From Qipengyuania aquimaris (GTDB lineage Bacteria; Pseudomonadota; Alphaproteobacteria; Sphingomonadales; Sphingomonadaceae), in contig NZ_WTYI01000001.1 in NCBI RefSeq assembly GCF_009827445.1, positions 2,060,381 to 2,124,380 of the forward strand: a stretch of DNA of 64,000 bases, written 5' to 3'. The translations under genes and the position numbers were made by a program. Positions within the stretch are counted from its first letter, which is position 1. Each line of letters opens with the position of its first letter. The notes under the pieces are model-generated. The model ran no database searches and was not told where the DNA came from. It was given only the letters and a program-made list of their open reading frames with translations. Below are positions 1 through 13,056 of this stretch, piece by piece.

Positions 1-3
1 AAG

Positions 4-177
4 TCAAACATCGCCGCCGCGTCCCTTGTCCCGGCCGCGACGCTTGCGCGTGACCGACTTGCCCGGCGCAGGCGGCGGTGCTGCCAGCGGATCGTCCAGA
101 TCCTCGCGCGCAAGCAATCGCCAGCACACGAGCACGATCAGCCCGTGGGTCAGAAAAATGGCGAAATAATCGATCAC
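4..177 (-). CDS. Small single-helix membrane protein, 57 aa, hypothetical
   Basis: A GTG-initiated frame encodes 57 residues. Residues 2-22 form one hydrophobic helix (starting IDYFAIFL), followed by an acidic patch, a proline-rich stretch and a very basic Arg/Lys/Gly tail. No in-frame ATG and no clear Shine-Dalgarno lie upstream before a stop at 214-216, so GTG is the only reasonable start. It is divergent from the exosortase-type glycosyltransferase at 279, so it may belong to the same envelope locus lying left of the window. I do not recognise the family. It would be an inner-membrane protein with a cytoplasmic basic tail if real. Confidence 0.5.
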   Translation of the reverse strand: MIDYFAIFLTHGLIVLVCWRLLAREDLDDPLAAPPPAPGKSVTRKRRGRDKGRGGDV

Positions 178-278
178 GCTAGGTTGTGGCCCGCCCGTTG
201 CCCGAAAAACGGCTCATCCCTTGGTAACAGCACAGGGTTGACGCGTCGTTAAGCCTGTTGTGTCACAAGAAAGCGATA

Positions 279-1511
279 ATGACACGGGTCCTTCACATCC
301 TCGACCACTCACTGCCCCTCCATTCGGGCTACACCTTCCGCACGCGCGCCATCCTGAAGAGCCTGCAAGCGACTGGGTGCGAGGTGCAGGCAGTGACAGG
401 GCAGCGCCATTCGGCGGACGGGCCGCAGGTCGAGGAAGTGGACGGGCTGGTCTTCCATCGCACGCCGGGCATCGCGTCGGGCCCGCCCGTAGTACGCGAA
501 ATGCGCGAAGTGGCGGCGCTGAAGGAAACGATCGAAAGCGTCGCGTCGCAATGGCGTCCTGACGTCATCCATGCTCACTCGCCTGCGCTATGCGGCATGG
601 CCGCGCTAAAAGTCGCCAGAAGCTTGGGACTACCGATGGTCTACGAGATCCGCGCCTTCTGGGAGGATGCCGCCGTCGGGAATGGCACGGGGCGCGAGGG
701 CTCGGCCAAGTATCGCCTGACCCGCGCGCTCGAAAACCGGGTCGTCAAACGCGCCGATGCAGTCTTCACGATCTGCGAGGGCCTGCGCCGCGACCTCGCC
801 GAACGGGGGCACGACACGGCCAAGATCCGCCTTTCGCCCAATGGCGTCGACCTGTCACTGTTCGGAGAGCCGCGCCAGCGCGACGATGCGCTCGGGACAC
901 AGCTGGGCCTTGGCAATGGTCCGGTGATTGGCTTCATCGGCAGCTTCTACGATTACGAAGGGCTGGACGACCTGATCGCCGGCATGCCCGCCTTGCGCGA
1001 CCATCATCCCGAAGCGCGCCTCTTGCTGGTCGGCGGTGGGCCGCGCGAAGGCGCGTTGCGGGCGCAGGCCGCCGCCTCCCCGGCGTCCGATGCAATCGTC
1101 TTCACCGGGCGCGTGCCGCATGACGAGGTGGATCGCTATTATTCGCTGACCGACGTGCTCGCCTATCCGCGCAAGAAATCGCGCCTGACCGATCTGGTCA
1201 CGCCGCTCAAACCGCTCGAAGCCATGGCTCAGCGCCGGATCGTCGCGGCGAGCGATGTGGGCGGGCACCGCGAATTGATCGAGGACGGGGTGACCGGCGC
1301 TCTGTTCGCGCCCGACGATCCGCAGGCAATCGGAGCGGCTCTTTCGGACCTGATCAACCGCCACGAAGAATGGGATGCCATGCGCGAGGCGGGCCGCGAA
1401 CATGTCGCTGCACATCACGACTGGGGACGCAATGTCTCGCGTTATCGCGAGATTTACCAGGCGCTGGTACAAGCGGCTTCGCCGAAGCGAACGGGATTGG
1501 GGCAGGCATGA
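279..1511 (+). CDS. Exosortase A-type (PEP-CTERM/XrtA) system glycosyltransferase, GT4 fold
   Basis: A 410-residue GT-B fold glycosyltransferase. The N terminus (RVLHILDHSLPLHSGYTFR, residues 3-21) is the signature of the TIGR04063 family that accompanies exosortase A in exopolysaccharide/protein-sorting loci. The C-terminal nucleotide-sugar domain has the E-x7-type motif region around residue 314 (PLEAMA, then GGHREL). It probably transfers a hexose from a nucleotide sugar to a lipid-linked glycan on the cytoplasmic face of the inner membrane. I chose the ATG at 279, preceded by AAGAAAG, over an in-frame TTG at 258, because the family starts right there. The stop overlaps the next gene by ATGA. 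The exosortase and its partners would be left of the window. Confidence 0.85.
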   Translation: MTRVLHILDHSLPLHSGYTFRTRAILKSLQATGCEVQAVTGQRHSADGPQVEEVDGLVFHRTPGIASGPPVVREMREVAALKETIESVASQWRPDVIHAHSPALCGMAALKVARSLGLPMVYEIRAFWEDAAVGNGTGREGSAKYRLTRALENRVVKRADAVFTICEGLRRDLAERGHDTAKIRLSPNGVDLSLFGEPRQRDDALGTQLGLGNGPVIGFIGSFYDYEGLDDLIAGMPALRDHHPEARLLLVGGGPREGALRAQAAASPASDAIVFTGRVPHDEVDRYYSLTDVLAYPRKKSRLTDLVTPLKPLEAMAQRRIVAASDVGGHRELIEDGVTGALFAPDDPQAIGAALSDLINRHEEWDAMREAGREHVAAHHDWGRNVSRYREIYQALVQAASPKRTGLGQA

Positions 1512-2269
1512 GCTATACGGAAGAATCCAGCATGACGCAGCGCGCATGGTTCCGCCCCGTGGTAGGGCTGTGGTTCGCCCTCCTCCTCGGCGCAGGGACG
1601 CTAGGCGTGCTTTACGTGATGGCTCCCGCAACGCGCGACTATTACTTCGCGCGCACCGGACTGGCCGGCCTGCATCCCTACTTTGAAGCGCCTGTCGGCA
1701 TGGCAGGGTTTGCGGCAGTCGCCGTCGTGGCCGCGCTTGTCGGCCTGGTGTTCGGCCTAATCGTCGCGGCGCGGCTCGCCAAAAGGGACGATGCAGATCT
1801 CGAGGAGGTCTGGGCCGACGAAGATGCCCCCGAGCAGGTCGTAGAAGAAGAAGAACCGGCACGAAACCGCGTTTTCTCGGCCCGAGAGGACATCGACGGA
1901 GACGGGATCGCCATCACGGAGACCGCGGAGTTCGTCGAGATCGATGACCGTGTCCAGAACGAGGTCAATGTCGAGGTTCTCGAAGAGAGGATACCTGTCG
2001 CCCCCCCTCACGAAGAGGCCGATCCAGCAACTGCCCCCGTGCGCGCAGCACAGGACCTTTCCCTCGACCAGCTGACACAGCGGCTCGCTGCGGCGCTCGA
2101 AGCGCACAAGGCCGCTGCAGCCGCGCCCAAGCAGGACGAAGACACCGAGCAGGTGATCTCCTTCCTGCGCCGCGAGGCAGACCGCGACAGCGGCGAATCG
2201 GCACAGGACCCGCAAGCCGCCTTGCGCAGCGCGCTCGACAAGCTGGGCCGCGTCGGGAAGGCCGACTGA
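1508..2269 (+). CDS. Two-helix membrane protein with long acidic cytoplasmic tail, hypothetical
   Basis: 253 residues, translationally coupled to the glycosyltransferase through an ATGA overlap. An alternative start is the ATG at 1532 (MTQRAWF). Two transmembrane helices are visible (about residues 17-37 and 61-86), then a long, strongly Glu/Asp-rich tail with a run of VVEEEE and an Ala/Gln-rich predicted helix near the C terminus. No enzymatic motif is seen. The coupling suggests a scaffold or polymerisation accessory in the exosortase-linked polysaccharide system, but that is inference from position only. I do not recognise a named family. Confidence 0.75.
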   Translation: MSYTEESSMTQRAWFRPVVGLWFALLLGAGTLGVLYVMAPATRDYYFARTGLAGLHPYFEAPVGMAGFAAVAVVAALVGLVFGLIVAARLAKRDDADLEEVWADEDAPEQVVEEEEPARNRVFSAREDIDGDGIAITETAEFVEIDDRVQNEVNVEVLEERIPVAPPHEEADPATAPVRAAQDLSLDQLTQRLAAALEAHKAAAAAPKQDEDTEQVISFLRREADRDSGESAQDPQAALRSALDKLGRVGKAD

Positions 2270-2533
2270 CCCCCCACCCGTTCCTGCCGCTACGTCCGCC
2301 GTGCGCGGATACGAATTCCTCCATGCTGCAATGCGGTAAAACGCCCTAAAACTTGGGCCGCGTGAAATTTTGCTACCCTGCGGGGCCATTGCAAAAGCGA
2401 TTTCGTGCCTGCAAAGGGATGGTTCGCGAAATTTTGGCAGTGCGCATCTGTGGCATTGCAGCATTTTCACTCGCCTCTGTCCTTCCCTTCGGTCGGCAAT
2501 GGAGACGGGTCCGGTTGGAGGACGCCTCGGCGC
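2270..2533. other. 264-base non-coding gap before gltB
   Basis: No convincing gene on either strand. The region must hold the gltB promoter. The only clear signal is the ribosome binding sequence GGAGGA at 2517-2522. I looked for a GG-N10-GC sigma-54 element, which would be expected for a nitrogen-controlled operon, and did not find a good match. Confidence 0.5.
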
Positions 2534-7194
<4,661 letters not shown>

Positions 7195-7195
<1 letters not shown>

Positions 7196-8631
7196 TGGGC
7201 AAGGAAACAGGTTTCCTCGAGTACAATCGCGAAGAGCGTGAATACGTCGCACCCGAAGAGCGGCTGAAGACCTACAAGGAATTCACCCTCCCGCAGAGCC
7301 CCGATGCGCTCAAGCGGCAGGCGGCGCGCTGCATGAATTGCGGCATTCCCTACTGTCACAACGGCTGTCCGGTGAACAACATTATCCCGGACTGGAACCA
7401 TCTCGTGTACGAAGACGACTGGAAGAACGCGCTCGAAGTGCTGCATTCGACCAACAACTTCCCCGAATTCACCGGCCGCATCTGCCCCGCCCCGTGCGAG
7501 GCGGCCTGCACGCTCAACATCGTCGACAGCCCGGTGACCATCAAGTCGATCGAATGCGCGATCGTCGACAAGGGTTGGCAGGAAGGCTGGATCAAGCCGC
7601 AGGTGCCCGAAAAGCAGACCGGCAAGTCCGTCGCGGTGATCGGGTCCGGACCCGCGGGCCTTGCCGCCGCGCAGCAATTGGCGCGCGCCGGCCATGCGGT
7701 GACCGTCTTCGAGAAGTCCGACCGGATCGGCGGCCTGCTTCGTTACGGCATTCCCGACTTCAAGATGGAAAAGCACCTCATCAACCGCCGCGCGGTGCAG
7801 ATGGAAGCCGAGGGCGTCCAGTTCCGCACCTCCAGCGAAGTCGGCGTGGAAGTCAGCTTCGAAGCGCTGAAGGAGAATTTCGACGCTGTCGTTCTCGCGG
7901 GCGGCGCGGAAGAAGCGCGCATGCTCGATATTCCGGGCGCGGAATTGTCCGGCGTGCGCTTCGCGATGGAATTCCTCACCCAGCAGAACAAGCGCAACGC
8001 AGGCGACGACGAAGTACGCGCCGCCCCGCGCGGAAGCCTGACGGCGACCGGCAAGCACGTCATCGTGATCGGCGGTGGCGACACCGGTTCGGACTGCGTG
8101 GGCACGAGCAATCGCCAGGGCGCAGCCAGCGTTACGCAGCTGGAAATCATGCCCAAGCCGCCGGAAAAGGAAGACAAGGCCATGACCTGGCCCGACTGGC
8201 CGCTGAAGCTGCGCACCTCTTCCAGCCATGAAGAAGGCGCGGAACGCGACTGGGCGGTGTTCACCAAGCGCGTGATCGAGGAAGGCGGCGATGTCGCTGG
8301 CCTCGAATGCGTGCGAGTGGAATGGAAAGACGGCCGCATGGTCGAAGTCGAGGGCAGCGAGTTCACGCTGAAAGCCGACCTCATCCTCCTCGCCATGGGC
8401 TTCACCGGCCCCAAGCGCCGGGGCCTTCTGGACCGGGCGGGCGTGGAACTGGATGCGCGCGGCAATGTGAAGGCCGACACCAACCGCTATGCCACGAGCG
8501 AACCCCACGTCTTCACTTGCGGCGACATGCGCCGCGGCCAGAGCCTGGTCGTCTGGGCCATCCGCGAAGGCCGCCAGTGCGCCCGCGCCGTGGACGAGGA
8601 ACTGATGGGGGTCAGCGAACTGCCGAGGTAA
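7195..8631 (+). CDS. gltD: Glutamate synthase (NADPH) small subunit
   Basis: 478 residues. It takes electrons from NADPH through FAD and two 4Fe-4S clusters to GltB. The N-terminal cluster cysteines are Cys46, 49, 54, 58 and Cys97, 101, 105. The FAD-binding GSGPAG is at 150-155, and a second Rossmann motif ([10 protein letters not shown]) for NADPH lies near residue 290. The ATG overlaps the gltB stop (TAATG), so the two subunits are translationally coupled and made in similar amounts. Confidence 0.97.
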
Positions 8632-8737
8632 GCCGTCTTTCGCCGATTCGACGCGGGAGCCGGAATGGAGTAAGTTGACCGCTCGCTAGAACAGAATAAC
8701 GCACGCATCGCGGGTCGCTTGGAGAAGGGGATCTTCG

Positions 8738-9928
8738 ATGAGCACACGCATATGCGCAGCCTTTTTGGGCGCATCGTTCCTGATGGCACCAGCGGCCCTG
8801 GCGCAATCGGTCGGCGACCCGGTACCCGACACTTTCATCTGCACTCTTGTGAATGGACCGGTAAGCGCGACTTACGAAGCCAACCGCGCGGCAAACGAGG
8901 CCGACGGACGTGTGCTTCACACCTATTCCCGCATTTTCAACGGTTTCGCCCTGCGGGTATCCGACAAGGCTATAGACACGCTCGTCGAACGCAACCCGAC
9001 GATCACGGGGTGTTCGCAGGCGGTCTATGTCGGCCTGCCCGACGCCGGAGCAGCCGCCCGCGGCGCGCCCAAGCCCGATGGCGGCGGTGGGAAACCCGAT
9101 AAAGGCGGGGGCGGGGGCGGGAAGCCCGGCGGTAGCGGCGGCAGCGACCAGACCGTTCCATGGGGCGTGGCCCGAGTCGGCACCGGCACGCCCAACGGCA
9201 ATGTCGCGTGGGTCGTCGACACGGGAGTGGACGTCGACAATCCCGATCTCAACCTTGTCGGCAGCGCCGAATTCCTCACCGCAGAAACCTTCGGCGGCAA
9301 TGCAAATTCCGTCGACGACCTCAATGGGCATGGCACCCATGTCGCCGGCACGATCGCCGCGATCGACAACACGATCGGCGTCGTGGGCGTGGCGCCAGGA
9401 GCGCCGGTTTATTCCGTTCGCGTGCTCGATTCCCTTGGCGTGGCACCGGATAGCGATGTCGCTGCGGGCCTCGATTTCGTGGCCGCAAACGCATCGGCTG
9501 GCGATGTCGTCAACCTGAGCCTCACGGCGGACCAGGGATCGACCATTCTCGATGCCGGGGTACAGGCCCTGGCCGACGGGGGCGTGTTCGTTGTGATGGC
9601 CGCGGGAAACAGCGGCGTGAACGTCGACACCGGCTCAGTATCGCCTGCCTATAACAACGGACCGAACCTCTTCACCGTGTCCTCCATCGACAAGCGCAGC
9701 AACCTTGCGTCCTTCTCGAATTACGGAGCGTCGGTTGATTACGCAGAGCCGGGAGTGCGGATACTCTCCCTCGCTCCGGGCGGCGGAACGACCAATAAGG
9801 ACGGCACATCCATGGCCGCTCCCCACCTCAGCGGCATCCTGCTGGTGACCGGTGGCAGTGTCGGGGCAGACGGTCAGGTCAAGCGAGACAAGGACGGCAC
9901 CGCCGAAGACGTCGGCGTTCTGCCCTGA
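8738..9928 (+). CDS. Secreted subtilisin-like serine protease (S8) with I9 prodomain
   Basis: 396 residues. Signal peptide 1-22 (cleavage after ALA). Residues about 30-100 resemble an inhibitor I9 prodomain (the YSRIFNGFALRVS stretch). A Gly/Lys/Pro-rich flexible linker spans about 110-136, followed by the S8 catalytic domain. The triad is Asp161 (VVDTGVD), His198 (GHGTHV) and Ser358 (DGTSMAAPH), with oxyanion Asn291 (AAGNSG). The protein ends only 38 residues after the catalytic serine, shorter than many S8 enzymes, with no beta-barrel or other C-terminal secretion domain. A strong ribosome binding site (GGAGAAGGGG, 8721-8730) supports the start. Probably periplasmic or exported protein turnover. 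Confidence 0.9.
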   Translation: MSTRICAAFLGASFLMAPAALAQSVGDPVPDTFICTLVNGPVSATYEANRAANEADGRVLHTYSRIFNGFALRVSDKAIDTLVERNPTITGCSQAVYVGLPDAGAAARGAPKPDGGGGKPDKGGGGGGKPGGSGGSDQTVPWGVARVGTGTPNGNVAWVVDTGVDVDNPDLNLVGSAEFLTAETFGGNANSVDDLNGHGTHVAGTIAAIDNTIGVVGVAPGAPVYSVRVLDSLGVAPDSDVAAGLDFVAANASAGDVVNLSLTADQGSTILDAGVQALADGGVFVVMAAGNSGVNVDTGSVSPAYNNGPNLFTVSSIDKRSNLASFSNYGASVDYAEPGVRILSLAPGGGTTNKDGTSMAAPHLSGILLVTGGSVGADGQVKRDKDGTAEDVGVLP

Positions 9929-9937
9929 CCGCCTGCT

Positions 9938-10261
9938 TCAGGCACATTCGACACAGCGCGCGACACTGGGGTCGTGCGCCAGTCGCTTTTCCGCGATTTC
10001 ATTGCCGCAGGCAGTGCACCAGCCCCATTCGCCTTCGTCCAGCCGCTCGAGGGCAGCTGCGATCCGGGCACGCTCGGCAACCCGGCGCCGCGCGGTTGCC
10101 TGCGCCATCGCCTGCTGCTGCATCGCATCCATCCGGCTCAACCGGCCCACGCTGTCCTGTTGCAGTTCGACCGTATCGCGCGAATCCGTATTGGCCGCAT
10201 CCTGCGCGTCCAGCGCCTCGCGGCGTGCAATCAGTTTTATGCGTGCCTCGGCCTCGGTCAT
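9938..10261 (-). CDS. DksA/TraR-family C4 zinc-finger protein
   Basis: 107 residues. A charged coiled-coil region (about 1-78) is followed by a four-cysteine zinc finger: Cys82, Cys85, Cys103 and Cys106 (C-x2-C-x17-C-x2-C). This is the TraR/DksA layout, in which the protein enters the RNA polymerase secondary channel and modulates initiation, often with ppGpp. It is shorter than canonical DksA (about 150 residues) and lacks an obvious DxxDxA-type coiled-coil tip, so activity on polymerase is uncertain. It is convergent with the subtilase; the stops lie 9 bases apart. Confidence 0.8.
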   Translation of the reverse strand: MTEAEARIKLIARREALDAQDAANTDSRDTVELQQDSVGRLSRMDAMQQQAMAQATARRRVAERARIAAALERLDEGEWGWCTACGNEIAEKRLAHDPSVARCVECA

Positions 10262-10424
10262 TTCCTACTCCCATTGCGCAGGGTAAGCGTAGCGGCGAGG
10301 TCTTTCAAATCGTCGATCAGGGCGGATTCTTTCCGTCGCGCTGTCAACCGGGCTTTCGGCTCGTTTGTCTTTGATTATCAGTGGCTAGCGTGGAAATTCA
10401 TTGGGCGACACAGTGTCAACTTCG

Positions 10425-11111
10425 TCACCCGCCGAGCCGCCAGTCCACAGCTCCGCGGCCGTGCTCTTCCAGGAAGGCATTCGTCCGGCTGAAGGGTTTC
10501 GAGCCGAAGAACCCGCGATAGGCGGACAACGGACTGGGATGCGGGCTGGCGATGACGTGATGCGGCCCGCCATTCAGCGCGCCGACGCGCTTCGCCTTGG
10601 CCTGCGCGTGGCTGCCCCACAGGATGAAGACCGAAGGCTCGTCGCGCGCGGCGACGGCCGCCACGCAGGCATCGGTGACAGCGTCCCAGCCTCGTCCGGC
10701 ATGGCTACCCGCCTGCCCCGCTTCGACCGTCAGCGTGTTGTTGAGCAGCAGCACGCCCTGCCGCGCCCACGGCGTCAGGTCGCCATGGCCCGGCGGCGCG
10801 ATGCCGCAATCGGCCTCCAGCTCCTTGTAGATATTGGCTAGGCTGGGCGGGACCTTCACGCCTTCGGGCACGGAGAAACTGAGGCCCATCGCCTGCCCCG
10901 GCCCGTGATAGGGATCCTGCCCGAGGATCACGACCTTCACGGCATCCAGCGGGGTGAGTTCGAGTGCCTTCAACCGGCTGCCGCGCGGCGGGTAGACGGT
11001 CTTGCCGGCATCCTCCTCTGCCCGCAGCCAGCCGCCGAGACGGCGCGCCTCCTCGCTGCCCAGCACAGGGTCGAGGACCGGCTTCCAGCTATCGGGCACG
11101 CTCTCGCTCAT
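10425..11111 (-). CDS. ung: Uracil-DNA glycosylase
   Basis: 228 residues, family 1 UDG. It excises uracil from DNA as the first step of base-excision repair. Motif A GQDPYHGP carries catalytic Asp66; the LLLNNTLTVE motif is near 121-130; the DNA-intercalation loop HPSPLS starts at His191. I took the ATG at 11111 (MSES) rather than an in-frame GTG three codons upstream. Monocistronic as far as can be seen and divergent from the RNase D gene. Confidence 0.96.
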   Translation of the reverse strand: MSESVPDSWKPVLDPVLGSEEARRLGGWLRAEEDAGKTVYPPRGSRLKALELTPLDAVKVVILGQDPYHGPGQAMGLSFSVPEGVKVPPSLANIYKELEADCGIAPPGHGDLTPWARQGVLLLNNTLTVEAGQAGSHAGRGWDAVTDACVAAVAARDEPSVFILWGSHAQAKAKRVGALNGGPHHVIASPHPSPLSAYRGFFGSKPFSRTNAFLEEHGRGAVDWRLGG

Positions 11112-11191
11112 CCGCGGCACTCTGGCCCCGCTTCGGTTGGCAAACCAGTGACCCCTTCCCTACAATCCCCAATCGGCCTAAGGCGCGGGGC

Positions 11192-11809
11192 ATGGCAGTT
11201 CACTTTCACGAAGAAGACCTCCCCGAAGGCGTGCTCGCAGATGGCCCGGTGGCCGTCGATACCGAGACCATGGGGCTCATCACCATCCGCGACCGGTTGT
11301 GCGTCGTCCAGATCAGCGACGGCAAGGGCGACGAGCACCTCGTGCGCTTTGGCCCCGATAGCACATACGATGCGCCGAACCTGAAGGCTGTCCTTGCAGA
11401 CCCGGACCGCCTCAAGCTGTTCCACTTCGCGCGCTTCGACCTCGCCGCGATCGAATACTATCTCGGGGTCACCGCAGCGCCCTGCTATTGCACCAAGATC
11501 GCCAGCAAGCTGGTGCGCACCTATACCGATCGCCACGGCCTGAAGAACCTGGTCGAGGAACTGCTTGGCGAAAACATTTCCAAGGCGCAGCAGAGCAGCG
11601 ACTGGGGCGGGCCCGTCCTCAACGATGCTCAGCGCGAATACGCCGCCAGCGACGTGCGCTTCCTCCACCGCATGCGTGAGGAACTGAACAAGCGCCTCGA
11701 ACGCGAAGGCCGGATGGAACTGGCACAGGCCTGTTTCGATTTCCTTCCTGCACGCGCCCATCTCGACATTCTCGGCTGGGCCGACCACGACATCTTCAGC
11801 CACGCGTAA
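11192..11809 (+). CDS. rnd: Short ribonuclease D (DEDDy 3'-5' exonuclease)
   Basis: 205 residues, only the exonuclease domain. The DEDDy catalytic residues are visible: Asp23 and Glu25 (DTET), Asp83 (HFARFD), Tyr150 and Asp154 (YAASD). The HRDC domains of enterobacterial RNase D (about 375 residues) are absent, which is usual for the short alphaproteobacterial form that heads the lptC-lptA cluster. It acts in 3' trimming of stable RNAs. The ATG at 11192 fits the family start; a longer in-frame region upstream is non-family. Confidence 0.9.
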   Translation: MAVHFHEEDLPEGVLADGPVAVDTETMGLITIRDRLCVVQISDGKGDEHLVRFGPDSTYDAPNLKAVLADPDRLKLFHFARFDLAAIEYYLGVTAAPCYCTKIASKLVRTYTDRHGLKNLVEELLGENISKAQQSSDWGGPVLNDAQREYAASDVRFLHRMREELNKRLEREGRMELAQACFDFLPARAHLDILGWADHDIFSHA

Positions 11810-11833
11810 GGGCTAGGCAGGCAGCAGGACCCC

Positions 11834-12505
11834 ATGATACGTCGCCGCAAGCGCAGGATCGAAACGCCAGAAGCGCAGCAGCTCCGCTCGCGCCGCCAGC
11901 ATTTCGCCGCGCCCGGGGGCAGTCACGACAAGCTGGTCCACTTCCTCGCACGCGCCCTGCCGATGGGCGTCGGCGTCCTCGCGGCACTGATGGTCATCAC
12001 CCCGCTCAGCCCACGCGGCGAAATCAGCTTCCTGCTCGATCGCAACGAGGTCGCAGTGATCCAAGAACGCCTGCGCGTCGACAATGCCCTTTATCGCGGC
12101 ACTGATGCCCAGGGGCGCCCGTTCTCGCTGACGGCAGATGAAGCCGTCCAGCGCTCGAGCGCGGAAGGTATCGTGCGGATGCGCGATATCGTCGCCCGCC
12201 TGCTGATGACGGAAGGCCCCGCGCGGATCAGCGCGGAAGGCGGCCAGTACGATATCGATGCCGAGCGGATCGATGTGACCGGGACCATGCGCATGGAGGC
12301 CGCCGACGGCTATCGCATGCGCGCCAGCGGCGTCTCCGTCGAACTCGACACCAAGACGGTGACCGGCGCGGGCGGCGTCGAAGGCGCAGTGCCTGCCGGC
12401 ACATTCAGCGCCAACCGCCTCGATGCCGATCTAGCGGCAAGGACTGTAACCCTATCGGGCGAAGCGCGCTTGCGCATGGAACCCGGAAAGCTGAGAATGC
12501 CATGA
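11834..12505 (+). CDS. lptC: LPS export protein LptC
   Basis: 223 residues. A basic cytoplasmic N terminus, one transmembrane helix (about 38-58), then a periplasmic OstA/LptC jellyroll domain. It bridges the inner-membrane LptBFG transporter to the LptA periplasmic filament and carries lipopolysaccharide. It lies 24 bases after the RNase D gene and overlaps lptA by ATGA, a typical alphaproteobacterial order. Sequence conservation in LptC is low, so the call leans on topology and context. Confidence 0.88.
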   Translation: MIRRRKRRIETPEAQQLRSRRQHFAAPGGSHDKLVHFLARALPMGVGVLAALMVITPLSPRGEISFLLDRNEVAVIQERLRVDNALYRGTDAQGRPFSLTADEAVQRSSAEGIVRMRDIVARLLMTEGPARISAEGGQYDIDAERIDVTGTMRMEAADGYRMRASGVSVELDTKTVTGAGGVEGAVPAGTFSANRLDADLAARTVTLSGEARLRMEPGKLRMP

Positions 12506-13056
12506 TGAAGCAGCACCTGCCCGCCATGACCAAATCGCTCCTCGCCGGATTCGCGCTTACCTGCGCCGCGCTGGGCGGGATGCAGCTTAACGCGCAGGCC
12601 ATCGCCAGCCACAATTCGAACGCGCCGGTGTCCTTCGATGCCGGGCGGATCGAATTGCAGGACCGGCAGGACCGCGTGGTCCTTTCAGGTGCAGTGCGCA
12701 TCACGCAAGCCGGCTTGACGCTGAACGCAGCGCGCACCGTCGTCGATTACAGCGATGCCGGAACGCTGGAGATCCAGCGCATCCTGGCCACCGGCGGCGT
12801 GACCGTGTCGCGCGGCAATGAGCGCGCGAGCGGTGATACGGCGGTTTATGATTTCAACCGCCGGATCATCACCATGGCCGGCAATGTCAGCCTCAATCGC
12901 GGGACCGATCGCCTGAATGGCGGACGTCTGGTGATCGATTTGGCGAGCGGCGTGTCGAGCGTCGATGGCCGTGCAAGCGGGTCTTCCTCGGTGACGGGGG
13001 ACACCCAGCAATCGGGCGGCCGCGTCACGGGCACTTTCTCCGTCCCGCAAGACTGA
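12502..13056 (+). CDS. lptA: LPS transport periplasmic protein LptA
   Basis: 184 residues. Signal peptide with cleavage around residue 34 (NAQA). OstA-type beta-jellyroll repeats follow (PVSFDAGRIEL, then several VxLxG strands) that stack into the LPS-carrying bridge between LptC and LptD. The start overlaps the lptC stop (ATGA), and its own stop overlaps the next start (TGATG), so three genes are coupled. lptB, which usually follows in alphaproteobacteria, is not here. Confidence 0.9.
   Translation: MMKQHLPAMTKSLLAGFALTCAALGGMQLNAQAIASHNSNAPVSFDAGRIELQDRQDRVVLSGAVRITQAGLTLNAARTVVDYSDAGTLEIQRILATGGVTVSRGNERASGDTAVYDFNRRIITMAGNVSLNRGTDRLNGGRLVIDLASGVSSVDGRASGSSSVTGDTQQSGGRVTGTFSVPQD

Noticed and set aside
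2270..2533. Sigma-54 promoter for gltBD
   Set aside because: TGGCA-like sequences near 2440-2460 do not give the GG-N10-GC spacing.
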